A stretch of DNA of 11,544 bases from NCBI GenBank assembly GCA_026770585.1, contig MU647255.1, forward strand, positions 21,719 through 33,262, written 5' to 3'. Of this stretch, positions 5,224 to 10,547 are shown in pieces. Source of the DNA: Baffinella frigidus. Its lineage: Eukaryota > Cryptophyceae > Cryptomonadales > Baffinellaceae. Every line of letters begins with the position of its first letter. The first letter of the stretch is position 1. The notes under the pieces were generated by a model. That model was not told the origin of the DNA. It did not search any database and saw only the letters and a program-made list of their open reading frames with translations. The position numbers and the translations under genes were made by a program.

Positions 5224-5299
5224 CGGGAGGAAGCGGCGCACGATCTCAGAATCCACGCGCCTCTGCTGCTGGGATCCGGGTTTCGCAAACCACCGCCGC
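5224..5299 (-). pseudogene. Copy of exon A3 5' part (25 codons) with acceptor
   Basis: Minus-strand RRWFAKPGSQQQRRV then DSEIVRRFLP after acceptor GTGGCCGCAG. Two replacements (E to Q, K to R) and several silent changes. It ends before LVSLAADE with no donor. With its array it forms a higher-order unit of about 205 bp relative to the full exon. Confidence 0.75.
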
Positions 5300-5312
5300 C
5301 TGCGGCCACGCC

Positions 5313-5830
5313 GTCCATTTATTTTCGTGGTACTAATGAAAGAGTCCATTTATTTTCGTGGTACTAATTAAGAGTCCATTTATTTTCGTGGTACTAATTA
5401 AGAATCCATTTAGTTTCGTGGTACAAATTAAGAATTTCTATTGGCGCCTGAGGGGAGGGGAAGGCGTCGACCCTGCTACTGAACCTCGCTGGTGTGCTTT
5501 TCGATTTTGCCTTGAGAACTTTCAAACCTTGGGTGTAAAAAAGGACAAAAGTCAATTCCTTCGAAGAATTATGTGCAAAGTTGCGAAAATTCTTTTTGTG
5601 TGACCCAGCCCCTGGTCTGATTCGGGCCGGGAGGAATTCGAAAGGCATGCTAGGGAGGTTCAGTAGCTGGCACCGCCACGCACAGGTTCAAGGCGCGCTC
5701 CCCTTCCCCTCAGTACCACGAAAATAAATGGACTCTAAATTAGTACCACGAAAATAAATGGACTCTAAATTAGTACCACGAAAATAAATGGGCTCTTTAA
5801 TTAGTACCACGGAAATAAATGGAGCCATAA
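5313..5830. mobile_element. Long fold-back element with iterated 29-bp units in its arms
   Basis: The left arm has about four forward 29-bp units (5313-5440), followed by TGAGGGGAGGGGAAGG and CTGCTACTGAACCTCGCTGG. The right arm has the reverse complement in reverse order (AGCGAGG-like, CCAGCTACTGAACC reversed near 5650-5672, CCCCTTCCCCTCA at 5699-5711, then four reverse 29-bp units to about 5830). The centre (about 5520-5630) is AT-richer and holds AATTCCTTCGAAGAATT. There is no ORF resembling a transposase. Terminal repeats built from short tandem units recall fold-back (FB) transposons, by structure only. Confidence 0.6.
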
Positions 5831-5975
5831 TAAATGGAGCCTGAGCCATACTGTCCGATCGGTCTGCAGGCCACCAAGCGGCTACGAAGGGATTTCCTGG
5901 ATAACCCATAAAGACTAATCAACGGGACCCTACGGTATGCAATACCGTAGGGACATAGGGGGCTTGCTACGGATG
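5831..5975. repeat. CCTAGG/CCCTAC-type element with perfect hairpin
   Basis: CCCTACGGTAT (5928-5938) and ATACCGTAGGG (5942-5952) form a perfect 11-bp stem with a 3-nt loop. The neighbouring GGACATAGGGGG resembles the other dispersed CCTAGG-rich copies. Confidence 0.55.
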
Positions 5976-6009
5976 CTGATCGGATCCAGGTTTCGCAAAC
6001 CACCGCCGC
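5976..6009 (-). pseudogene. Truncated copy of exon A3 5' end
   Basis: Minus-strand RRWFAKPGSDQ after acceptor GGCCTCAG. The outermost upstream A3 copy; it breaks at GATCAGCATCC. Confidence 0.65.
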
Positions 6010-6019
6010 CTGAGGCCAC

Positions 6020-6100
6020 ACAGTCCGTTTATTTTCTTGGTACTAATTTAAGAGTCCGTTTATTTTCGTGGTACAAATGAAGAATTTCTCGGTACAACGA
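6020..6100 (+). repeat. 29-bp array, third block
   Basis: Two forward units (CCGTTTATTTTCTTGGTACT; CCGTTTATTTTCGTGGTACA) plus GAAGAATTTCTCGGTACAA, which also follows the first block near 5200. Confidence 0.7.
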
Positions 6101-6173
6101 CATGCTTTTGTAGTTAGAGTCTTAACATGGCATATGCATTCCTTTCCTGCGAAAAAGGTATACCGTGGAGCAG

Positions 6174-6323
6174 CGATCTCATCCAGACGAGTGTTCAAGT
6201 TGAATACGATCTGGCAACGAAAATTACTACACATATGTTTTACTACTATTTGTATGAACCAGTTGTGTAGTAATTTTCGCTGCGAAATCGTGTGCAACTT
6301 GAATACTCGGCGGGATTAGATCG
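6174..6323. mobile_element. MITE-like fold-back, TACTACACA family, best-preserved copy
   Basis: Arms of about 64 bp pair from CGATCTCATCCAGACGAG (left) to CTCGGCGGGATTAGATCG (right), with core AAAATTACTACACA/TGTGTAGTAATTTT and a loop of about 25 bp. The inner core equals the 4470-4612 element while the outer arms differ. No clear target duplication. Confidence 0.75.
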
Positions 6324-6368
6324 GAAGCTGTCAGCAAGGCTCGCGAGAGAGGACGCAGAGGGAGCAAC

Positions 6369-6388
6369 CTGTACGTGTGCTCAAACTC
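6369..6388 (-). pseudogene. Copy of exon A2 3' end with donor
   Basis: Minus-strand EFEHTY plus AG|GTTGCT, matching the last codons of exon A2 (EFEHKY plus AG|GTTATT). Downstream of the full exon, separated by the CCCTGCA array. Confidence 0.65.
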
Positions 6389-6392
6389 AGAC

Positions 6393-6606
6393 ACCCTCAA
6401 CCCTCAACCCTCCACCCTCCACCCTCCACCCTCCACCCTCCACCCCTTAACCCTGCACCCTGCACCCTGCACCCTGCACCCTGCACCCTGCACCCTGCAC
6501 CCTGCACCCTGCACCCTGCACCCTGCACCCCCAACCCTCACCCCTGCACCCTGCACCCTGCACCCTGCACCCTGCACCTGCACCGTCCACCGTCCACCCT
6601 CAACCC
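6393..6606 (+). repeat. 7-mer array: CCCTCAA, CCCTCCA, then homogenised CCCTGCA
   Basis: A period-7 array of about 210 bp. The repeated variants are grouped: CCCTCMA at the left, about 12 consecutive CCCTGCA units at 6440-6527, a short mixed piece, then CCCTGCA again. The long ORFs across it are repeat shadows. Here the G-rich strand is sense for gene A. Confidence 0.9.
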
Positions 6607-6621
6607 TGGTGAGGGAATAAC

Positions 6622-6665
6622 CTGTACTTGTGCTCAAACTCGCCGCTGAACCAGAAGTGCAGCAC
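6622..6665 (-). CDS. Gene A exon A2 (complete): DUF924 N-terminal FWF motif
   Basis: Minus-strand 14 codons VLHFWFSGEFEHKY plus AG, which joins exon A3 to make Arg. The acceptor is GTGTTTGCAG and the donor TACAG|GTTATT. DUF924 domains begin with 'vLdFWFg'; here Asp is His. The exon begins in phase 0, matching the end of exon A1 (QAEE), so the junction reads QAEE-VLHFWF. It is only 44 nt, too short for ORF callers. A 3' copy lies at 6388-6369, and the acceptor region is duplicated at 6696-6720. Confidence 0.7.
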
Positions 6666-6720
6666 CTGCAAACACACCCCAGAGTCAGTTTTTACCTGAA
6701 AACACACCCCAGAGTCAGTG
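6666..6720 (-). repeat. Tandem duplication (30-bp period) of the exon A2 acceptor
   Basis: CTGCAAACACACCCCAGAGT (from 6666) and CTGAAAACACACCCCAGAGT (from 6696) are near-identical. On the sense strand each ends in a usable AG (TTTGCAG|GT and TTTTCAG|GT). The inner one opens exon A2. Confidence 0.75.
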
Positions 6721-6970
6721 TCTATGTAGTCCCGGCTCAGTACGTGTTATCAATAAAGCAACTCTCTTTCTCCCCCCAAAGTCAAAACCCTGGCAGGAAG
6801 GGATAAGACGCTCTAGCTCTGCCTGAGTTTTATTCTCGCTCATCCTTCAAGTATTTAAGAGCAGAAATTCAGTACAAAAGGGCGAATAGAAAGCCTTTAG
6901 GACGAGCCAGAATAAAACTCAGGAACGGATGGGCGCTCTTCGTTCGGTGATTCGCACCGGCGTGCGAAAA
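6721..6970. other. A1-A2 intron segment, nothing recognised
   Basis: No repeat shared with the rest of the window, no splice-bounded frame and no RNA gene were seen. One AATAAA on the plus strand (near 6752) is not linked to any gene. Confidence 0.3.
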
Positions 6971-6984
6971 ATCTCCTCCTTTGT

Positions 6985-7056
6985 ACCGTGGAACCTCTCT
7001 CTGCTCTCTCTCTCTCTCCACTCTCTCTCTCTCTCTCCGCTCTCTCTCTCTCTTCG
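6985..7056 (+). repeat. (TC)n microsatellite
   Basis: CTCTCTCTC runs interrupted by CCACTC and CCGCTC. Here the sense strand of gene A is purine-rich, opposite to the other tracts. Confidence 0.85.
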
Positions 7057-7186
7057 CTAGCTGCATTGCTGGGGGATCTGAGCGCGGGGGCGCATGGCGC
7101 AGCATTCAACACTCACCCTTTTTTTTATACGAGCCGCTTTCAGTGCGAGAAGCCTGAATCTGTCTCGGTCTATTTGTTCTGGCGAG

Positions 7187-7345
7187 CCCGGGCTCTTTCC
7201 GCGCCAAAGTTGACGGGTTTGTACCGCGAACCCAGCACGTCATCTTGAGAACAATCAGCCAACCCGAGTGAGGCAGGGCTAGGAAGCCCTGGATTTTCAG
7301 GGTGGATAGGTAGATCCCAGGAGCTCGGAGCCCAACAGCCAAGCA
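7187..7345. repeat. Dispersed GTTGAC element, copy 4
   Basis: AAAGTTGACG (7206-7215) pairs with CGTCATCTT (7238-7246, one mismatch), followed by AACCCGAGTGAGGCAGGGCT and CTCGGAGCCC. Same motif order as 3774-3940. Its 3' part is also the left arm of the hairpin at 7263-7462. Confidence 0.55.
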
Positions 7346-7462
7346 TCAGACAAGGATTGAACCCGTGCTAAGGCAGAGCTGCCCGGCAGTTGGGCCCTGA
7401 GCCCCTGGCATCTAACTACGAACACTGAAAATCCAGGGCCTCCTAGCTCTGCCCCACTCGGG
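7263..7462. mobile_element. 200-bp hairpin element
   Basis: The left arm CCCGAGTGAGGCAGGGCTAG pairs with the right CTAGCTCTGCCCCACTCGGG; CCCTGGATTTTCAG pairs with CTGAAAATCCAGGG; CTCGGAGCCCAACAGCC pairs with GGCAGTTGGGCCCTGAG. The arms are about 78 bp at roughly 80% identity. No ORF. The inner part contains GATTGAACCCG, discussed under rejected items. Confidence 0.7.
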
Positions 7463-7532
7463 AATCATCAGACACGGATCATCAGACCCAGATCAGACAC
7501 GGATTGGACACATGTGTGACCAATGTCTGATC

Positions 7533-7607
7533 CCTGGATTTTCAGGTTGCATAGGTAGATCCCAGGAGCTCGGTGCCAAACTGCCAAGCATCAGACAAGG
7601 ATTCAAC
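7533..7607 (+). repeat. Second copy of the hairpin left arm
   Basis: CCCTGGATTTTCAGG to GCCAAGCATCAGACAAGGAT repeats 7287-7362 with few changes, in the same orientation. It is interrupted on its right by a MITE-like hairpin. Confidence 0.7.
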
Positions 7608-7757
7608 CCACCAACCCTCACGGCCTGGGCAAATCGACGGTTTTCGATCTCCCGATTTCAAGGGGAATTGAAGCCGTTGAAGTCGGATTCCGACTTCAAC
7701 CCCCTTGAAATCCCCAATCGAAAATCGGCGATTTGCCCAAGCCGTGAGGGTTGGTGG
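7608..7757. mobile_element. MITE-like hairpin, CCACYARCCCTCA family, copy 2 (150 bp)
   Basis: The termini are perfect: CCACCAACCCTCACGGC and GCCGTGAGGGTTGGTGG. The arms continue through GGGCAAATCG, GATTTCAAGGGG and TTGAAGTCGGA and meet at GTCGGATTCCGAC. Arms are about 70 bp with almost no loop. No coding capacity. It sits inside a copy of the neighbouring repeat, so it is the younger insertion. Confidence 0.8.
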
Positions 7758-7758
7758 C

Positions 7759-7791
7759 CGGTGCCCAACTGCCAAGCATCAGACAAGGACA
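7759..7791 (+). repeat. 33-bp direct repeat on the far side of the MITE
   Basis: CGGTGCCCAACTGCCAAGCA to GACAAGGA repeats 7571-7601 (one difference noted), so about 31-33 bp of host repeat flank the 150-bp hairpin on both sides. Confidence 0.7.
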
Positions 7792-7823
7792 CGTTCCACG
7801 GAAGTAAGGCTGCAACAACACAC

Positions 7824-8129
7824 CTCCTCAGCCTGGTCCTCGGCATCCCTCCACTCGTCCCGTTGCTCCTCCTCGCCCATGTCCCCCCCCTCTGAAGCCT
7901 GCCACCCGCCCCTCACGCCCCCTCGCTGCCCCGAAACCGCCGTAGGCGACAGTGCGGCCGACGGTGACCGAGGCGGGGTTTTCGCAAGCCCGCTAGGGGG
8001 TGTCCGCCCCGCAGCGAGAGACGCTGCTCGCGGTCTGGGCACGCTCGGGCTGTGCGAGCCAGCAGCAGATATTCCCACGGCGGCCGTGAGCAGGAGCAGA
8101 GCCCTTGCGGCAATGGCGAAATGAGACAT
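7824..8129 (-). CDS. Gene A exon A1: start codon, secretory leader, linker
   Basis: Minus-strand 102 codons starting MSHFAIAARALLLLTAAVG. The ATG at 8129 has an A at -3 (GTAAAGATG), and the only in-frame start upstream is a non-ATG. Residues about 5-19 form a hydrophobic core, followed by ISAAG, a plausible signal-peptidase site. Then come about 50 residues rich in S, P, A, R and G with few acidic residues, like a transit peptide, and finally an acidic stretch (GEEEQRDEWRDAEDQAEE). The donor GAG|GTGTGT ends in phase 0, matching exon A2. A signal plus a transit-like region would fit import into a complex plastid, or simple secretion. DUF924 proteins normally lack such a leader. Confidence 0.6.
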
Positions 8130-8536
8130 CTTTACGGCACGGAATGCTCTTGTCCTAAAGCTTCGCAAGTTCAGGACTCCTGTTGCTCAGCGAATCCCGC
8201 CTCGCGGGATCGCTTCTGCTCCGTGCTTTGCACTCGCGCGTTCGCTCGTGTTCTCCAGTTCAGCACCCAGCCCTGGCCAAGATCCGTTCGGACTTTTTCG
8301 GAGGATGCCGAAAACCGAACCACTTTAGATCGGAGGGAGGTCAAACAAAAGTCGTTTTGTTGGCGAAAGACTGATCAAACGACCATAAGTTGACAGTTTT
8401 GACAGTTTTCTTGGAAGAGGAAGTGTGTTGACTTTTGCGATTGCCTCCCTGTGGCCGTTCTGGTCAATTTCATAATATAACGGCATCTTGGTCAGAAATT
8501 TAACACAAGCAAGGGCTGTCATCGGAGGAGGGGGCC
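8130..8536. promoter_or_regulatory. Divergent intergenic region between genes A and B
   Basis: 407 bp between the two predicted start codons, free of the tandem repeats that fill the introns. It holds ATAATATAAC at about 8472-8481 (TATA-like, about 60 bp before the gene B ATG), a tandem TTGACAGTT pair near 8393-8408, and the inverted repeat TTTTCGG/CCGAAAA around 8296-8315. Promoter function is inferred from position only. Confidence 0.4.
8194..8210. other. Perfect 7-bp hairpin in the gene A leader
   Basis: ATCCCGC-CTC-GCGGGAT lies 65-81 bp upstream of the gene A ATG, probably in its 5' UTR if transcription starts farther upstream. Confidence 0.5.
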
Positions 8537-8699
8537 ATGATGGAGGATGCTAGCGCCCTGGTCTTTGCCGCAGAACTCATGGCCTCCTCCACCGTCCCCG
8601 CGACCGCGAACCTCCAGATCTTTGACGGGACCCTCTTCCTCTCCCCCTCGACACCGACCCTTGATTCTAGCGGCGTCGCAGAGGCGGAGGTGGTTGTGG
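8537..8699 (+). CDS. Gene B exon B1 (putative first exon), unrecognised protein
   Basis: Opens at ATGATGGAGGATGC with a GCC before the ATG, and reads MMEDASALVFAAELMASSTV and on to AEAEVVV with strongly G/C-ending codons. The proposed donor is TGTGG|GTGCCG at 8700, in phase 1, which fits the two leading bases of exon B2. The frame stays open to 8962, so the 3' border is uncertain. The opposite strand is also open in register (shared wobble positions), so strand choice rests on the ATG context and the downstream plus-strand exons. No family recognised. Confidence 0.35.
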
Positions 8700-9001
8700 G
8701 TGCCGCGGTAGCCCACCCATTCGAGCTGGGCACGGGGAAACTGGACTTTGGGCCGCGCGCGGCGCCGCTGGCAAGGGTTGCGCCGATAGCGCCGCCGCGG
8801 AAGAGCGCCGCTCATGTCGTCAATGGCTTCTCGCCGTCCTCCCAGACAGATTGTCTGTGCCCCCCCCCCTTCTCATTACCGATCCCTCTCGCGCAATTGC
8901 CATTGGATCACTGGAAACCCCGCCCCCTGCACGACGAGTCGTCCTGCCCAGCTGGCGGATGAGCTGACGAGCTTGCCCCCCCCCACCCCCCCCCTGAGCA
9001 G
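8700..9001. other. Probable gene B intron, GC- and C-run-rich
   Basis: Open frames exist on both strands but none is bounded by convincing splice sites. C runs at 8860-8869 and 8976-8996 lead into the B2 acceptor as a polypyrimidine tract. Coding use of 8700-8815 cannot be excluded. Confidence 0.35.
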
Positions 9002-9144
9002 CGAGCACCTCCAGCGATGGCTCCGACGAGTCAGACCACTCCCAGTCCGCCATGCTCCCCGACATCATCACCGCCTCTCTTTCCTCGCCCCCCGCCGCGC
9101 ATCCGCAAGTCCCGGGCCTCCAGGAGTCGTCGCCTCTCGCGCAG
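9002..9144 (+). CDS. Gene B exon B2, unrecognised Ser/Asp-rich segment
   Basis: Two leading bases, then 47 codons: STSSDGSDESDHSQSAMLPD, then IITASLSSPPAAHPQV and PGLQESSPLAQ. The acceptor is a C-rich tract ending TGAGCAG; the donor is CAG|GTGCCG, phase 0. Almost all third positions are G or C. A low-complexity acidic/serine stretch is followed by a short hydrophobic helix-like part (MLPDIITASL). No family recognised. No duplicated copy was found nearby, unlike B3 and B4. Confidence 0.45.
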
Positions 9145-9199
9145 GTGCCGTGAAACCCCTGCAGCCAACGGCGCCATCCAGGGGGGGGGGGCGCAGCAT

Positions 9200-9328
9200 C
9201 CACCAGCCCTCAGAAGTGAACCAAATCGAAGAATGGCAAAAGTTGATTCCCCCTGCAGACTCAACTCTCAGGGTTGGGTCTGCAGGGGAAATCAACTTTT
9301 GCTTTGGTTCACTTGTGGTGGCTGGTGG
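9200..9328. mobile_element. MITE-like hairpin, CCACYARCCCTCA family, copy 3
   Basis: CCACCAGCC pairs with GGCTGGTGG. AAGTGAACCAAA pairs with TTTGGTTCACTT, and AAAAGTTGATT with AATCAACTTTT. CCCCTGCAGAC pairs with GTCTGCAGGGG. The left arm has about 10 extra bases. The terminal CCACCAGCCCTCA matches the copies at 4662 and 7608. It lies in the B2-B3 intron. Confidence 0.75.
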
Positions 9329-9353
9329 TATGATGGCTCGCTGGGACCCTGGG

Positions 9354-9397
9354 CAGCGTCCCATCGCACGGTGCGATAGTGGTGCGATGGGGCGCTG
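9354..9397. repeat. Perfect-core hairpin CAGCG..CGCTG
   Basis: CAGCGTCCCATCGCAC (9354-9369) pairs with GTGCGATGGGGCGCTG (9382-9397) with one mismatch. A further GTGCGATAG lies in the loop. It may be a remnant of another fold-back element. Confidence 0.6.
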
Positions 9398-9565
9398 TCG
9401 CGTTCTAAAGCGCGATAGGGCTGCAGACCAACATCCACCCCCACCCACCCAAGTAAGCCGGACAGAGCATGGGCAGAAACCTCAACATTTGCTCCTGCAC
9501 AGAGCGAATGCACCCCCACGGCCGCGACCCTGGAGAAAGGCGGCCGGAGAGCTGACTATGATAGC
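9398..9565. other. B2-B3 intron segment, nothing recognised
   Basis: No repeat, hairpin or splice-bounded frame was recognised. Confidence 0.3.
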
Positions 9566-9653
9566 CCTTAGTGCCCATAGGGTAAATATTCACCCTAACT
9601 CGCCCTGGGTAGGTCCTAGGGCCCTACCATAGGGCGTATGCGCCTACTGGCTA
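9566..9653 (+). repeat. CCTAGG-rich element, left arm of a distant inverted pair
   Basis: About 88 bp containing CTCGCCCTGGGTAGGTCCTA and GGGCCTACC-like motifs; it aligns at roughly 80% with the reverse complement of 9911-9998. Confidence 0.65.
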
Positions 9654-9677
9654 CTTACGGATACGGTCCGGGCGCAG

Positions 9678-9712
9678 GAGATGGTACGGTCCGGGCGCAG
9701 GAGATGGACGCG
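9678..9712 (+). pseudogene. Two minimal copies of exon B3 5' end
   Basis: GGGCGCAG|GAGATGGTA at 9678 and GGGCGCAG|GAGATGGACGCG at 9701 repeat the B3 acceptor and first codons (EMV / EM-DA). They lie upstream of the full exon. Confidence 0.5.
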
Positions 9713-9795
9713 GAGCATGGCAGGGGGATCTAAACTGGAGAACGGCACTGGACAATGGCGAGGGGATCTTGAGTTACCTATGCGAATGGCGCCCG

Positions 9796-9863
9796 GAGAG
9801 CTCTCTCTCTCCCTCTCTCCCTCTCTCCCTCTCTCCCTCTCTCCCTCTCTCCCTCTCTCTCTG
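9796..9863 (+). repeat. (CTCTCC)n microsatellite
   Basis: CTCTCC units about eight times, ending CTCTCTCTG. Pyrimidine-rich on the gene B sense strand, just before an exon B3 fragment. Confidence 0.9.
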
Positions 9864-9885
9864 TGACTAAATCGGCGGGACGCAG

Positions 9886-9912
9886 GAGATGGTCGACGCG
9901 CCGCGAACCGCG
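9886..9912 (+). pseudogene. Truncated copy of exon B3 5' end
   Basis: Acceptor GGACGCAG then EMVDAPRTA, matching B3 codons (DYVDAPRTA). Codons GTC GAC versus GTG GAT are silent. It is cut by the right CCTAGG arm. Confidence 0.6.
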
Positions 9913-9998
9913 CCAGTAGGCCCATAGGCCCTACGGTAAGGCCCTAGGACCTGCCTAGGGCGAGTTGGGGTGGACATTCACCCTGTGGGCACTGACGG
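9911..9998 (-). repeat. CCTAGG-rich element, right arm of the inverted pair
   Basis: The reverse complement of this segment aligns along its whole length with 9566-9653 (CTCGCCCTAGGCAGGTCCTA). The pair encloses about 260 bp with a TC tract and B3 fragments. Confidence 0.65.
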
Positions 9999-10016
9999 GA
10001 TATCGGCCGGGCGCAG

Positions 10017-10073
10017 GAAATGGTGGATGCGCCGCGAACCGCGAGGATGGTCTTCTGCCCGGAGACAATTGAG
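10017..10073 (+). pseudogene. Truncated copy of exon B3 5' half (19 codons)
   Basis: Acceptor GGGCGCAG then EMVDAPRTARMVFCPETIE. Against B3 the changes are silent or conservative except the first two codons. It is interrupted exactly at GAG by a (TC)n tract, so no donor. Confidence 0.65.
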
Positions 10074-10222
10074 TCTCTCTCTCCCTCTTCCTCTCTCCCT
10101 CTCTCTCTCTCTCTCTCCCCCTCTCTCTCTCTCTCTCCCTCCCTCCCTCTCTCTCTCTCCCGCTCTCCCTCTCTCTCTCTCCCTCTCTCTCCCTCCCTCT
10201 CTCTCTCCCTCCCTCTCTCTCT
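10074..10222 (+). repeat. (TC)n/(CTCCC)n microsatellite, about 150 bp
   Basis: Polypyrimidine on the gene B sense strand, between the truncated and full B3 exons. It would act as a very long polypyrimidine tract for the B3 acceptor. Confidence 0.9.
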
Positions 10223-10243
10223 GACTACATGGTCGGGGCGCAG

Positions 10244-10375
10244 GACTACGTGGATGCGCCGCGAACCGCTCGGATGGTCTTCTGCCCGGAGACGGTCGAG
10301 TTGGAGCGCCCCCACATCCCCCCGCGCAACCGTCCTGTGGTACAGTCTGGGCCGCGCTCCGCCACGCACCCCCAG
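10244..10375 (+). CDS. Gene B exon B3 (complete), unrecognised protein
   Basis: 44 phase-0 codons: DYVDAPRTARMVFCPETVEL, then ERPHIPPRNRPVV and QSGPRSATHPQ. The acceptor is GGGGCGCAG and the donor CCCCAG|GTATGT, close to the general eukaryotic consensus. The plus strand is chosen because copy-to-copy changes fall at plus-strand third positions or are conservative (GCT/GCG, CGG/AGG, ACG/ACA, V/I). Four 5' fragments lie upstream and one 3' fragment downstream, the same layout as in gene A. No protein family recognised. Confidence 0.5.
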
Positions 10376-10397
10376 GTATGTGTCCCCGACATCCTCC

Positions 10398-10517
10398 GTG
10401 TTCTGCCCGGAGATGATTCAGTTCGAGCGCCCCCACACCCCCCCGCGTCCCGCTGGAAGTGTGGTACAGTCCGGGCCCTGCTTGTGGTACAGTCCGGGCC
10501 GCGCACCGCCGCGCACC
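10398..10517 (+). pseudogene. Copy of exon B3 3' part without a working donor
   Basis: VFCPEMIQFERPHTPPRP then a VVQSGP segment present twice (GTGGTACAGTCCGGGCC at 10461 and 10484), ending CTCCAG followed by CAGC instead of GTATGT. It lies downstream of the full exon. Confidence 0.6.
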
Positions 10518-10547
10518 TCCAGCAGCACGAGCAGGGAACTTGATGTG

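Noticed and set aside
6375-6649. ORFs with 'CTLHPAPCTLHP' peptides, also 'YTLHPTP' at 11180-11300
   Set aside because: Seven-base repeats give open frames with a period of seven residues in all three frames. There is no sign of selection on protein.
7350-7440. Possible tRNA-derived sequence: on the minus strand GGGTTCAATCC resembles a pol III B box
   Set aside because: A T-arm can be drawn, but no anticodon arm or matching A box folds with it, and the segment is explained as part of the 7263-7462 hairpin. A tRNA-derived SINE origin remains possible.
8500-8733. Minus-strand frame with 'KIWRFAVAGTVEEAM', resembling the C-terminal helicase end of SNF2/SHPRH-type proteins (R.HRIGQ....vhRF...TvEE)
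   Set aside because: The 'HRIGQ' residues are replaced, the upstream frame hits a stop, and the plus-strand frame in the same register has a good ATG context and fits gene B. A profile search of this frame would decide; kept only as a weak alternative.
8814-9632. 272-codon plus-strand ORF and the 127-codon minus-strand ORF at 8820-9203
   Set aside because: Composition is Arg/Pro-rich in non-coding register. The splice-bounded frame 9002-9144 has much stronger third-position bias, and the ORF runs through a MITE-like hairpin.
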